A stretch of DNA of 64,000 bases from NCBI GenBank assembly GCA_023392635.1, contig JAEVYS010000032.1:1-64000 (forward strand), written 5' to 3'. Below are positions 1 to 9,344 of the stretch, piece by piece; the first letter of the stretch is position 1, and each line of letters starts with the position of its first letter. The notes beneath the pieces are model-generated. The model ran no database searches. It was given only the letters and a program-made list of their open reading frames with translations, and was not told where the DNA came from. The translations under genes were made by a program, and so were the position numbers. The DNA is from Actinomycetes bacterium. GTDB lineage: Bacteria > Actinomycetota > Actinomycetes > Propionibacteriales > Propionibacteriaceae.

Positions 1-2885
1 CCACCCGGGGGGGCGCGGCCCTCGTTGGCACCGGCCCCCAATCCGGTCCAGGCGAGGAGTTGCTTGAGGTCGGCCACACGGGCGCGCTGGGCGGCCACCC
101 CCGCCTCCCCCGACTGGTCGGCGTCGAGGATCGCGTCGCAGAGTTCGTGGCCGACCTCGTTGCGCAGGGACGCGAGCAGGCGCCGGGCCTCGGACTGCTG
201 CAGGTCCTGGGCGATCCGCATGCCGAGGCCGAACTCGGCGTTGTCCTCGAACAGCGAGTTCGACCAGGCCGGGCCGCGACCGTCGGCGTTCGTGGTGTAC
301 GGCGTGGTCGGCAGGTTGCCGCCGAAGATGGACGAGCAGCCGGTGGCGTTCGCGATGATCATGCGGTCGCCGAACAGCTGGGTCAGCGTCTTGATGTAGG
401 GCGTCTCGCCACACCCCGAGCAGGCCAGCGAGAACTCGAACAGCGGCTGCAGCTGGGCGACCCCCTTGACCTGGTCGTGCCTCACCATCGTGCGGTTGAT
501 CTCGGGCAGCCCGAGGAAGAAGTCGAAGTGGGCGCGCTCGGCGTCCCGGTGCTCACGCGCGGGCTCCATGTTCAGCGACTTGTGCTTGAACTCGCTCTTG
601 GACCGGGCCGGGCAGATGTCGGCACAGATCCCGCAGCCGGTGCAGTCGTCGGGGGCGACCTGGACGATCAGGCGGTGCCCCGGCAGTTGGCGGTCCTTGT
701 ACTCCTTGTGCCTGAACCCGTCGGGCGCCCCGGCCAGGTCGGCGGGGTCGGCCAGCTTGATCCGGATCGCTGAGTGCGGGCACACCACGGCGCACTTGCC
801 GCAGTCGATGCACAGCGAGGAGTCCCAGATCGGTAGCTCGGCGGCGAGCCCGCGCTTCTCCCACTTCGAGGTGCCGGTCGGCCAGGCACCGTCGACCGGC
901 AGCGCGCTCACGGGCAGCAGGTCGCCCTGCCCGTGCAGCATGGCGCCGGTGACGCGGCGGACGAAGTCGCCCGCCTCCGCCGGCAGCGGTGGGAGGCGGT
1001 GCTCGTGGCTGGACGGCCGCAGGCCGGCGGGCAGCGGCCGCAGGGCGGCGATGGCGGACTCGATCGCAGTGAAGTTGCGCTCCACGACCGTCCGTCCGCG
1101 GCGCCCGTAGGTCTGCTCGACCGCCGCCTTGATCGCGGCCACCGCCTCGTCGGCGGGCAGCACCCCGGAGAGGTAGAAGAAGCAGGGCTGCATGACGGTG
1201 TTGATTCGTTTGCCGAGCCCCGCGGCCTTCGCCACCGCCTCCGCGTCGATCACCCAGGTGCGCAGCCGCTTGTCGGCGATCTCGGCCTGCACCTCCACCG
1301 GCAGGTGCTCCCAGGTCTCCTCCCCGTACGGCGAGTTCAGCAGCAGCGTGGCGCCGGGTCTGGCCACGTCGACAGTCTTCATGGAGCGCAGCAGTTCGAA
1401 CTGGTGGACGGCCACGAAGTCCGCCCGGTCGACGAGGTAGGTGGCCCGGATCGGCGTCCTCCCGAACCGGAGGTGCGACACGGTGACCGCACCGGACTTG
1501 CGCGAGTCGTACACGAAGTAGCCCTGCGCGAACGCGTCCGGCTGCTCGCCGATGATCTTCACCGAGTTCTTCGCCGCCCCCACCGTGCCGTCGGAGCCCA
1601 GCCCGTAGAACACCGCCGAGAGGTGGTCGTCGGGGACGCGGAACGCCGCGTCCGGGGTGAGCGAGAGGTGGGTGACGTCGTCGACGATCCCCACGGTGAA
1701 CCGGGGCTTCGGATCGTCCTTCGCGAGCTCGTCGAACACCGCCTTCGCCAGTTGCGGGGGGAACTCCTTGGACGACAGCCCGTAGCGACCACCGATCACC
1801 CGCGGTGCCGCGCTCCGGGACGCCAGCGCGACCAGGACGTCGGCGTGCAGGGGCTCGGCGGGAGCTCCCGCCTCCTTGGTGCGGTCGAGGACGGCGACAC
1901 TGCGCACGCTCGACGGCAGCGCGGCCAGGAACGCGTCCACGGGGAAGGGCCGGAAGAGCCGGATGGTCAGCATTCCGACCTTCTCCCCCCGCCGCACCAG
2001 TTCGTCCACGGTCTCGGCCAGGCACCCGGCCGCCGAGCCCATGACCACGACGACCCGCTCGGCGTCCGGAGCGCCCTGGAAGTCGACCAGGGAGTACCGG
2101 CGCCCGGTGCGCACGGCGAGCTCGTCGAACACCTCGGCCACCACCTCCGGCACCGCGTCGTGGAAGGGGTTCGCCGCCTCGGCGGCCTGGAAGAAGGTGT
2201 CGGGGTTCTCGGCGACGCCGCGGATCACCGGCGCGTCGGGGGTCAGGCCGCGGGAACGGTGCGCGAGGACGTCCTCCTCCCTCACCAGGGCGCGCAGGTC
2301 GTCGTCGGCGAGCAGCTGGATCGTGTTCTCCTCGTGGCTGGTCCGGAAGCCGTCGAAGAAGTGCACGAAGGGTACCCGTGAGCGGAGCGTCGCGGCATGG
2401 GCGACCAGCGCGAAGTCGTGCGCCTCCTGCACGCTGGATGCGCACAGCATGGCCCAGCCGGTGGTGCGGGCAGCCATCACGTCGGAGTGGTCGCCGAAGA
2501 TGCTCAACGCATGCGTGGCCACCGTCCGGGCAGCGACGTGGATGACCGCCGGCGTGAGCTCACCCGCGATCTTGTACATGTTGGGCAGCATCAGCAGCAG
2601 GCCCTGGGACGCGGTGAAGGTCGCGCCCAGCGTCCCCTTCGTCACGGCGCCGTGCAGGGCGCCGGCGGCACCGGCCTCGGACTGCAGTTCGACGACGTCG
2701 GGCACGCCGCCCCACAGGTTCGTGCGCCCGGCCGCCGACCAGGCGTCGGCGGACTCCCCCATCGCCGAGGACGGCGTGATCGGGTAGATCGCCAGCACCT
2801 CGCTCAACGCGTGCGCCACCCGGGCGGCGGCCTCGTTCCCGTCGATGGTGGCCCGGGCCGGCTCGGGGGTCGGGACGCCGGTCAC
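1..2885 (-). CDS. nifJ: Pyruvate:ferredoxin (flavodoxin) oxidoreductase, 3' end outside window
   Basis: Oxidises pyruvate with CoA to acetyl-CoA and CO2 and hands two electrons to ferredoxin or flavodoxin in the cytoplasm. The 961 visible residues show the N-terminal TPP domain (YPITPSSAMGE near residue 40, FTASQGLLLMLPNMYK near 90), two [4Fe-4S] motifs (CIDCGKCAVVC near 690, CTGCGICADIC near 750) and the start of the C-terminal TPP domain (ANATGCSSIFGGNLPTTPY near 845). Family members have about 1,170-1,200 residues, so roughly 210, including the GDG...N motif, lie beyond base 1. The GTG start overlaps the TGA of the upstream PEP carboxykinase gene by four bases, which indicates an operon with coupled translation. 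The last visible residues (AWTGLGAGANEG) fall in a variable linker that contains a diverged copy of the palindromic repeat seen at 25.7 and 61.3 kb. Confidence 0.95.
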   Translation of the reverse strand, partial: MTGVPTPEPARATIDGNEAAARVAHALSEVLAIYPITPSSAMGESADAWSAAGRTNLWGGVPDVVELQSEAGAAGALHGAVTKGTLGATFTASQGLLLMLPNMYKIAGELTPAVIHVAARTVATHALSIFGDHSDVMAARTTGWAMLCASSVQEAHDFALVAHAATLRSRVPFVHFFDGFRTSHEENTIQLLADDDLRALVREEDVLAHRSRGLTPDAPVIRGVAENPDTFFQAAEAANPFHDAVPEVVAEVFDELAVRTGRRYSLVDFQGAPDAERVVVVMGSAAGCLAETVDELVRRGEKVGMLTIRLFRPFPVDAFLAALPSSVRSVAVLDRTKEAGAPAEPLHADVLVALASRSAAPRVIGGRYGLSSKEFPPQLAKAVFDELAKDDPKPRFTVGIVDDVTHLSLTPDAAFRVPDDHLSAVFYGLGSDGTVGAAKNSVKIIGEQPDAFAQGYFVYDSRKSGAVTVSHLRFGRTPIRATYLVDRADFVAVHQFELLRSMKTVDVARPGATLLLNSPYGEETWEHLPVEVQAEIADKRLRTWVIDAEAVAKAAGLGKRINTVMQPCFFYLSGVLPADEAVAAIKAAVEQTYGRRGRTVVERNFTAIESAIAALRPLPAGLRPSSHEHRLPPLPAEAGDFVRRVTGAMLHGQGDLLPVSALPVDGAWPTGTSKWEKRGLAAELPIWDSSLCIDCGKCAVVCPHSAIRIKLADPADLAGAPDGFRHKEYKDRQLPGHRLIVQVAPDDCTGCGICADICPARSKSEFKHKSLNMEPAREHRDAERAHFDFFLGLPEINRTMVRHDQVKGVAQLQPLFEFSLACSGCGETPYIKTLTQLFGDRMIIANATGCSSIFGGNLPTTPYTTNADGRGPAWSNSLFEDNAEFGLGMRIAQDLQQSEARRLLASLRNEVGHELCDAILDADQSGEAGVAAQRARVADLKQLLAWTGLGAGANEGRAPPG
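17..49. repeat. Diverged copy of the 33-base palindromic element inside nifJ
   Basis: Aligned without gaps to the 33-base element at 25806-25838 and 61335-61367, this stretch matches at 26 of 33 positions, including a run of 14 identical bases (CCCCAATCCGGTCC). It is read in frame within nifJ as part of AWTGLGAGANEGRA, using the same reading frame as the second element in ileS. It lies in a linker between two conserved TPP-domain blocks. The right arm is intact and the left arm has diverged, so this could be an old insertion or partly coincidence. Confidence 0.5.
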
Positions 2886-5800
2886 AGCGGCTGGCGGCCG
2901 ACGGTGCCGACGATCCCCTGGCGGTACGCCGCGCTGCTGAACTTGTCGTACTCGGCCTGGGCCGCCTCGATCCGCTTGGGCACGTCGAGCCGCTGCGACG
3001 GCTCCTGGTTCCCCGGGGTCGAGATGAACTTCTCCAACGCCTTCAGGCCCGCGTGCGCGCGCGCGGCGGCCGCCGCCTGCTTCGCGTCCAGCCGGGCCGC
3101 GTACCAGTCCGAGGCGAGGATCGCGTCGCGGGTGAACAGTGCCCGGAAGTCCGGCGAGTCCAGCGTCCAGCCCTCCTCGGACGCTCCGTCGGCCATGATC
3201 TCGAGCAGGGCCTTCAGCGGGGGGATCGCCAGACCGATCGTGCCGTCGTCGACGTACGCCCGGGCGACGCGCTGGTGGGTGGCGACGATCGTGGCGACCG
3301 ACTCGGCGAACACGTCCGCGTCCTGGAGCTCGGGTCGCAGCATCTCCGGGGTGAACACCGCGTGCGGGTGCAGGAAGATGCGGCCGAAGTACTTGCGCGC
3401 GAACGACTGGGTCATGCGGTAGCCCAGCCGGCTGGCCAGGACCTTGGTGCCGTTGTGCTCGAAGTCGCAGATCCGCTCCAGCGCCCCCTCAGCGACGAGG
3501 TTGGCCGCTGTCCGCTCGGTCGGTGTCATCCGGGAGAAGACCTCGGGAACCAGCATGGAGATGTCGTGGTCGACCCGCACCTGCGGGCCGACGTACCCGG
3601 CGCAGGACACCCAGCCGTCGTAGCCGGTGAGCGCGAAGGACAGCAGCGCGGCGTTGAGGTCCAGCACCGCCGGCATCGCGTTGAACGGGCCCTTCGTCAT
3701 CGCGCCCTCCGAGCCGGCGCCGGTGGTGGACGGCGACTTGCCGGTCATCGAGGAGATGAACTCGGCGAACAGTTCGGGCAGCTCCATGTAGTGCAGGGGG
3801 TTGTACGAGCACAGCGGGGGCACGCCGGCGTCAGCCGGGTTGTTCCTGCGCCCTGCAGCGACCACGTCCACGGGCAACGCCAGCGGGCTGTGGGAGGGCA
3901 GCTTGCGCACCAGGTGCCCGGCGAGGTCGGCCACCGCCGTGGCCGCGGCGTTGGTGCGGTCGGGGCGCTTCTGCAGGTAGCGCGGGTTCTTGCTCGGCTT
4001 GCCGTCCACCAGGCGGGGGTTGGCTGAGGACACGAAGTAGGCGGGCGACCGGTCGGACGGGGAGGCAGCGAAGTCGCTGATCAGCTTCGCCATCGGCTCG
4101 GTGAACTGGCTGAACGCGACCGCGTCGTCGACCATGTCGACCGCATCGGCGTGAGTGAGCGGCTGGAAGTTCGACAAGAAGGTGTCACGGCCGGCGATGT
4201 CGGCCTCGGCCTGCTTGTCATAGCCGCGGTGGATGGCATCGTCGGGACGCTGGAACAGCAGGTTCTCGCAGTTCTCGACGAGCTTGTAGGAGCGGGAGTC
4301 GTCCAGTCCCAGCATGTGCCCGCCGACGACGACGGACGCGGTGATGTCGTCCTCGGTCTGCACCTTCACAGCAGGGTTGAAATCGTGACGGAGCCCGAAC
4401 AGCCGCCACGAGCCGTCGGTGTCGAAGCCGACCCGCAGCATGTTCACCATGATCTTCTCGCCGTCCAGGCGCAGGTTGATGCCGCGGCGGCCGTTGATGA
4501 TGCCGACCGTGAAGTGGCTGCGCCAGTCCTCGCCCCACTCGGGACGGTAGAAGCGCTTCACCACGAACACGAGTTCCTTGACGTGCTGCGGGATCGAGTC
4601 CAGCCAGGCGTTGTACTCGGCGGTGTACTCCGAGGCGGAGGGCGTGAGCAGCTTGATCACGCTGCCGATGGAGCGGTCGTCGGAAAGGATCTCGCGCCGG
4701 TCGCGTCCCCGCTGCTCGGGGTCGGCGAACCGGTCGGAGAAGTCACGCTCGAGGATGGCCGCGACCGCGTCCATGTCGGCGTCGTAGTCGGGGGAGTAGG
4801 CGTTGCCGAAGATGAAGGCGTCGGTGATGGCCTTGGAGATCTCCGACTTGCCGCCCCCCGACACGGTGGCGGGCTTGTGGCAGCTGGTCGCCATGGCGAC
4901 GGTGCCGACCAGGCTCCACTGGGTGCGGTCGGCCGCCTGCTGGACCATCCGCACCTGGTAGCCGTCCGGGGTCAGGTAGGTCTTGTCGGCGCGGAGCCGG
5001 ATCGAGCCCTCCGCCCCGTCCGCGTTGGCCCAGGACACCGTGAGGGTGCGCAGGGAGAACGTGGGGCACTCGGGCACCAGCACGATGTGCGGCTGCTCGG
5101 TGTCCAGCGCGTGGCCCTCCGGCTGCGGCTCGAACCGTCCCGGGTCGCGCTCGAGCACCGCGGCCAGGCTGTAGCCGCTCCCGGCACGGCCCACGGTGTA
5201 CTCCTGGCCCAGGTTGTAGCTCGGGTAGACCAGCGCTCCGCCGGCGTGCTCCTCCTCGGCGTTGCCGAACAGGTTCGCCGAGTAGCTGATCTGGGTCTTC
5301 ACCTCCTTCTTGCAGTAGCCGAAGTAGTTGTCCGCGATGACGGTCACGATGACACCGCGTTCGTCGCGGGCGCAAACCTTGAACGCCTGGCCGCCGTTGT
5401 AGGGCTCGTCCTCGTGCTCCCAGCACTGGCCGTCGCGCCGCTGGCGCGCGGTCGCCTCGCTCACGTGCGGCAGGCCCAGCGACTTCTTGGTCACCCGGAC
5501 CAGGTGGGGGGCGAGGATCACCGCCCCGGTGTGGCCGGTCCAGGTCTCCGGCGCCAGGGACGCGTCGTTCTCGGGCAGGTACGGGTCCCCGCCGTTGCCG
5601 AAGATGCCCTCGACGAAGTCGAGGTTCGCCACCAGGCCGCCGGGAACGATGAACCGGGTCTCCATGCGCTTCTCGCGCACCCAGCCGGGTACGGCCGGTG
5701 CCACCAGGGGACGCAGTTGCAGCGAGACGAAGCAGGCAGCCGGCTCGGCCTGGTTCGCCGTGTACGGCAGGACCTTGTCGATCTCGGGCGGCTGGAAGGC

Positions 5801-6268
5801 CAGCGCGAGGAGCCGCGCGAAGACCGCCTTGGGCACCGCGATCTTGTCGTCCGGGATGGGCAGCCCGCCCTCGGCCACGTGGAACACGCCGGCCGTCGTC
5901 CGCCGGTCGTTGGCCGGGTTGTGCAGCACGCCGTTCGCGAGCCGGTAGCTGCTCAGCAGTGGCGACGTGAAGGCGTCCGAGTCGGCGGGCAGGGACAGCG
6001 CCCGGGCGAGTCCCGGCTCGTCGAGCACGAACGTTCGTCGCGGCAGCTTGGGCGCCAGCCCGGTGTCGGAGAGGTAGTCGTCCAGCCAGTCCTGGATCCG
6101 CGCGTCGGCCGCGCACAGCCGGTCGGCCAGCCGCCGGCTCAACTCCCGCTGGCGGGCGAGGATCGGCGCGACCAGCCGGGCGGTCGCCGTGTCCTGGGCC
6201 CCGGCGGGCGTCGGCAGGCCCAGCTGGGCGAGGCGAAGGTAGATGGCGGCGTGTTCGATCTGGGCCAT
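2882..6268 (-). CDS. Probable PPi-dependent phosphoenolpyruvate carboxykinase
   Basis: An 1,128-residue cytoplasmic protein. Size, propionibacterial context and a P-loop-like SGGGKSEISK near residue 470 fit the large (about 130 kDa) diphosphate-type PEP carboxykinase, or carboxytransphosphorylase, known from Propionibacterium freudenreichii and Entamoeba. That enzyme interconverts PEP, CO2 and phosphate with oxaloacetate and PPi. ATP- and GTP-dependent PEPCKs are about half this length and do not resemble it. Other conserved-looking blocks are YPSYNLGQEYTVGR near 355 and SCHKPATVSGGG just before the P-loop. It is the first gene of a two-gene operon with nifJ, which places C3/C4 interconversion and pyruvate oxidation under one transcript. 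The family assignment is recalled from family features, not from a search; the reading frame itself is certain. Confidence 0.7.
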   Translation of the reverse strand: MAQIEHAAIYLRLAQLGLPTPAGAQDTATARLVAPILARQRELSRRLADRLCAADARIQDWLDDYLSDTGLAPKLPRRTFVLDEPGLARALSLPADSDAFTSPLLSSYRLANGVLHNPANDRRTTAGVFHVAEGGLPIPDDKIAVPKAVFARLLALAFQPPEIDKVLPYTANQAEPAACFVSLQLRPLVAPAVPGWVREKRMETRFIVPGGLVANLDFVEGIFGNGGDPYLPENDASLAPETWTGHTGAVILAPHLVRVTKKSLGLPHVSEATARQRRDGQCWEHEDEPYNGGQAFKVCARDERGVIVTVIADNYFGYCKKEVKTQISYSANLFGNAEEEHAGGALVYPSYNLGQEYTVGRAGSGYSLAAVLERDPGRFEPQPEGHALDTEQPHIVLVPECPTFSLRTLTVSWANADGAEGSIRLRADKTYLTPDGYQVRMVQQAADRTQWSLVGTVAMATSCHKPATVSGGGKSEISKAITDAFIFGNAYSPDYDADMDAVAAILERDFSDRFADPEQRGRDRREILSDDRSIGSVIKLLTPSASEYTAEYNAWLDSIPQHVKELVFVVKRFYRPEWGEDWRSHFTVGIINGRRGINLRLDGEKIMVNMLRVGFDTDGSWRLFGLRHDFNPAVKVQTEDDITASVVVGGHMLGLDDSRSYKLVENCENLLFQRPDDAIHRGYDKQAEADIAGRDTFLSNFQPLTHADAVDMVDDAVAFSQFTEPMAKLISDFAASPSDRSPAYFVSSANPRLVDGKPSKNPRYLQKRPDRTNAAATAVADLAGHLVRKLPSHSPLALPVDVVAAGRRNNPADAGVPPLCSYNPLHYMELPELFAEFISSMTGKSPSTTGAGSEGAMTKGPFNAMPAVLDLNAALLSFALTGYDGWVSCAGYVGPQVRVDHDISMLVPEVFSRMTPTERTAANLVAEGALERICDFEHNGTKVLASRLGYRMTQSFARKYFGRIFLHPHAVFTPEMLRPELQDADVFAESVATIVATHQRVARAYVDDGTIGLAIPPLKALLEIMADGASEEGWTLDSPDFRALFTRDAILASDWYAARLDAKQAAAAARAHAGLKALEKFISTPGNQEPSQRLDVPKRIEAAQAEYDKFSSAAYRQGIVGTVGRQPL

Positions 6269-6426
6269 GCCCCTATTGTCGGCGCTCGCCGACGCCTCCC
6301 CTGGACGGGTCTCGCCACCGGGGGCCGCGGTTGACGGATGTGCAGGGCCCGTGCAGCCGCGCGCATCGTCTCCGGCGAGCCACGCCGAGCCGGTCGTCGG
6401 GCTGCGCCGAATCGCCTGCCCGGGAA

Positions 6427-6470
6427 GTGGGAAAGGCCCGATTGCCGAGCAGCGGTGCTCCTTTCCCCAC
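6427..6470. repeat. Imperfect inverted repeat in the 275-base gap upstream of the PEPCK operon
   Basis: Arms GTGGGAAAGG and CCTTTCCCCAC pair with a single bulge around a 23-base loop. A 14-base perfect palindrome (CGCCCGCGCGGGCG, 6479-6492) follows at once. Both lie between the divergent starts of the PEPCK gene and the DUF4203-like gene, so they could be regulatory. No T-run follows, so an intrinsic terminator is unlikely. Confidence 0.3.
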
Positions 6471-6543
6471 GATTTCCCCGCCCGCGCGGGCGAACGTCGC
6501 CAAGCCGATATGCGGCAGGGCCCACTCCGGGTACCCTCGCCAC

Positions 6544-7185
6544 ATGGTTCAGGGGTTGAACCAGGTCTGGGTGGGGTTGGCCGAAATAGGTCTGGGCCTG
6601 GTTTTCTGTTTCATCGGTTACACCGCCGCCAGGGTGGTGCTCGCCGTCTGGGGGGCCCTGGTCGGGTTCGTCGCCGGCGGCATGCTGTACCTGTGGCTGC
6701 TGCAAAGGTTCAGCGGCCCGGTCATGGCGACCATCCCGTGGTGGGCGGTCTCGATCGCGGTGGCACTGGTGCTGGCGTGGCTCTCCTTCGCGTTCTACAC
6801 GGTCGCGGTCCTCGTCTCGATGGGGGCGGTCGGCTGGGGTCTCGGGCAGCTCCTGGTGGGCGCCGTGGGCATCCCGCCGTGGCTGTCCTTCGCGACCGGT
6901 CTGATCGTGGCCGCCGGCCTCGTCATGGTCGGGTGGACACTGAACCTGCCGAAGGTCCTGCTGGTCGTCCTCACGGCCTGCGTGGGTGCCGGCGGCGTCC
7001 TCGACGGGGTCCAGCTCATGCTCGGACACCGCCTCGCCTGGTTCGACCAGATGGGGTGGAAGACCGACCTGCCGACGCACGCGGCCTGGACGATCGCCTT
7101 CGCTGTGCTGGCCATCGCCGGCATGTTCTTCCAGTTCCGGCAGAACTCGGAGGACAACCTGCGCGACGCGTACAAGCGCGGCTGA
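6544..7185 (+). CDS. DUF4203/TMEM198-like multi-pass membrane protein
   Basis: A 213-residue protein made almost entirely of hydrophobic segments; six or seven membrane helices can be drawn, the first at about residues 12-32. Many glycines lie within the helices and the charged C-terminus (QNSEDNLRDAYKRG) is probably cytoplasmic. This pattern fits the DUF4203/TMEM198 group, whose bacterial function is unknown. The ATG was chosen because the hydrophobic region starts directly after it, although the frame stays open further upstream and no strong ribosome binding site is visible. It stands alone, divergent from the PEPCK operon. Confidence 0.7.
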   Translation: MVQGLNQVWVGLAEIGLGLVFCFIGYTAARVVLAVWGALVGFVAGGMLYLWLLQRFSGPVMATIPWWAVSIAVALVLAWLSFAFYTVAVLVSMGAVGWGLGQLLVGAVGIPPWLSFATGLIVAAGLVMVGWTLNLPKVLLVVLTACVGAGGVLDGVQLMLGHRLAWFDQMGWKTDLPTHAAWTIAFAVLAIAGMFFQFRQNSEDNLRDAYKRG

Positions 7186-7354
7186 AAGCCCCGGCTCCCC
7201 GGCGCCACTGTCGGAAAGGGAATGCCCGCGCGGAAATGCCCTGCGCAGCGAAATGCCTGCCGCCGGGTTACCGGGCCGTTCCCGCCTTGGGGAATGCGTC
7301 GTTCCGGACCTGTTCGGGAACGGGCGGGCCACCGCCGGCCCTAGGATCCCAGGC

Positions 7355-7738
7355 ATGCTGATTGTCACCACGAATGACGTTCCGGGCTACCGCATCGAGG
7401 CCGTCCTCGGCGAGGTCATGGGGATGACCGTACGGAGCGCCAACATCGGCGCCAACATCATCGCGGGCTTCCGCTCGCTCGGCGGGGGCGAGGTGGACGA
7501 GTACACCCGCCTCGTCTACGACAGCCGGCAGCAGGTGATGCAGCGGATGTGGCAGGACGCGTCCTCGCGGGGCGCGAATGCGATCGTCGCGATGCGCTTC
7601 GACACCGGCGAGATCGGCCAGGCGTTCACCGAGATCTGTGCCTACGGCACGGCGGTCGTCGTGGAGCCCATCCCGCAGGGCCAGCCGGGAGCGACCAGGC
7701 AGTCGGCCGGGCTCGCCGCACCGCAGACGATGCGCTGA
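7355..7738 (+). CDS. YbjQ/UPF0145 family protein
   Basis: A 127-residue soluble protein with the typical YbjQ layout. It opens with a strand (MLIVTTNDVPGYRIE), followed by the conserved GEVMGMTVRSANIG block, the helical RLVYDSRQQVMQRMWQDA segment and GANAIVAMRFDTGEIG. The family forms pentamers of a small alpha/beta fold and is often labelled as a putative heavy-metal-binding domain without a proven role. The last 20 residues are a low-complexity tail. It stands alone, about 170 bases after the membrane gene. The gap contains several loose repeats of GGAATGCC/GAAATGCC of unknown meaning. Confidence 0.85.
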   Translation: MLIVTTNDVPGYRIEAVLGEVMGMTVRSANIGANIIAGFRSLGGGEVDEYTRLVYDSRQQVMQRMWQDASSRGANAIVAMRFDTGEIGQAFTEICAYGTAVVVEPIPQGQPGATRQSAGLAAPQTMR

Positions 7739-7805
7739 CGAGCAGGCGCGACGCGGCCGAGGGCCCCGCACGCCACCCGCTGCGCGGGGCGCGGCGTTCG
7801 CCGGG

Positions 7806-8084
7806 TTACTCCGACGGGGCCGGCGGCTTGGGGTCCTTCGGCCTGGGCAGCACCACCTTGGGCGTGTTCGCGGCCTTCTCGGCGTCGCGCCGCAGCGTCC
7901 TCAAGCCACGGACGCCGCGGTAGACGGCGACGACACCCATGCCGAGCAGGCCCCAGTCGAGGATGGCGAAGCCGCCCGCCTGGCCCTGACCGGCGTTGTC
8001 GATGGAGAGGAAGTAGACCGCGAAGACGACGGCCAGCAGCCCGACCACGAGGTAGAGCCACGCCTGGCGTTTGGGATCCTGCAC
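7806..8084 (-). CDS. Small two-helix membrane protein, function unknown
   Basis: A 92-residue protein with a short basic N-terminus (MQDPKRQAW), two membrane helices at about residues 8-28 and 40-57, and a basic, proline-rich cytoplasmic tail ending PRPKDPKPPAPSE. I do not recognise a characterised family; proteins of this shape are common in actinobacteria. It converges on the YbjQ gene, with about 70 bases between the two stop codons, and is divergent from the oxidoreductase gene that follows. Confidence 0.6.
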   Translation of the reverse strand: MQDPKRQAWLYLVVGLLAVVFAVYFLSIDNAGQGQAGGFAILDWGLLGMGVVAVYRGVRGLRTLRRDAEKAANTPKVVLPRPKDPKPPAPSE

Positions 8085-8189
8085 GCCCGAAGCCTAGCCG
8101 GTCATCCTCCGCCACTCGCATACTGGCTCGTGGCACCACACCACTGGTCCCCGCCTCCGGGGACGTCGCGGCCACCCAGGAGGATGCGC

Positions 8190-9344
8190 ATGACCATGCC
8201 ACCCGCCCCTGCCACCCGACGCGGACCCGTCGGTGTCGGCGTCATCGGTGCCGGGATGATCAGCCGGGCCTACCTCGACAACCTCACCCGCTTCCCGGAC
8301 GTGTCGGTCCTCATTGTCGGCGACCTGGACGAGGAGCGGGCACGCCGGCAGGCGCAGGCGCACGCCGTCCCGGACGCCGGCACGGCCGGTGACGTACTGG
8401 CCCACCCTGCCGTGGAACTCGTCGTGAACCTCACGATTCCCGCCGTGCACGCCGAGGTGTCGTCCGCGGCCCTTGCCGCGGGAAAGCACGTCTGGTCGGA
8501 GAAGCCCATCAGTGTCGACCGGGAGAGTTCGGCGCGCCTGCTGGCCGAGGCCGCAACGGCGGGGCTGCTGGTCGGCGTCGCGCCCGACACCGTCCTGGGG
8601 CCCGGCCTGCAGACGGCGCGGCGTGTGATCGCCCGCGGGGACATCGGGACGCCGCTGGCGGCGCAGACGGTGTTCCAGTGGCCCGGGCCGGACCTGTTCC
8701 ACCCGAACCCCGAGTTCCTGTTCGCCGCCGGCGCCGGTCCCCTGTTCGACATCGGCCCGTACTACCTGACCGCGCTCGCGCACGTCTTCGGGTCCTACGC
8801 CCGGGTCGCCGCCGTCGGGTCGAGGAGCCGGCGCACCCGCCGGATCCTGGTCGGCGAGCGGGCAGGTACCGAGTTCGAGGTGGTCGCTCCCAGCCACGTC
8901 AGCGCGATCGCCGCCTTCGAGGACGGAGCCGTGGCCCAGAGCGTGCTGAGCTTCGACTCCCCGCTGGCCCGGCGTGGCTATGTGGAGATCACCGGCACAG
9001 AGGCCACCCTGCTCGTCCCCGACCCCAACCGGTTCAGCGGCCCGGTGCGGCTCACGCGGCCGGTCACGTCGATGGATGCCCTCGAGGACGCCGACTGGCT
9101 CGACATCCCCGTGGCGGCCGAGACGTTCGGACGAGGTGCCGGCGCCCTCGACCTGGCGCGCTGCATCCGCACCGGCGGCACCCCCATGGCCTCCGGTGAG
9201 CTCGGCCACCACATCCTCGATGTCATGGTGTCGATGGAGGAGTCGATCGCCACCGGGAGCATGGTGGCCGTTCGCAGCTCGATCGCCCCGGTACCGCTCC
9301 TCCCGGAGGGCTGGGATCCGTACCAGGCGACCCTTCCCGGCTAG
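8190..9344 (+). CDS. Gfo/Idh/MocA family NAD(P)-dependent oxidoreductase
   Basis: A 384-residue cytoplasmic dehydrogenase of the glucose-fructose oxidoreductase/inositol dehydrogenase superfamily, usually acting on sugars or polyols. The Rossmann motif GVIGAGMIS lies near residue 11, the family EKP motif (VWSEKPIS) near 100, and the C-terminal beta-sheet domain follows from about residue 130. Three ATGs lie in frame; the middle one was chosen because a perfect AGGAGG stands six bases upstream. The TAG stop sits in a CTAG palindrome shared with the stop of the convergent esterase gene, so the two coding regions overlap by four bases. The substrate cannot be told from sequence. Confidence 0.88.
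   Translation: MTMPPAPATRRGPVGVGVIGAGMISRAYLDNLTRFPDVSVLIVGDLDEERARRQAQAHAVPDAGTAGDVLAHPAVELVVNLTIPAVHAEVSSAALAAGKHVWSEKPISVDRESSARLLAEAATAGLLVGVAPDTVLGPGLQTARRVIARGDIGTPLAAQTVFQWPGPDLFHPNPEFLFAAGAGPLFDIGPYYLTALAHVFGSYARVAAVGSRSRRTRRILVGERAGTEFEVVAPSHVSAIAAFEDGAVAQSVLSFDSPLARRGYVEITGTEATLLVPDPNRFSGPVRLTRPVTSMDALEDADWLDIPVAAETFGRGAGALDLARCIRTGGTPMASGELGHHILDVMVSMEESIATGSMVAVRSSIAPVPLLPEGWDPYQATLPG

Noticed and set aside
4151..6334. A plus-strand frame of more than 700 codons opposite the PEPCK gene
   Set aside because: Shadow frame rich in Val/Gly/Arg with no domain; the minus-strand protein has coherent conserved blocks.
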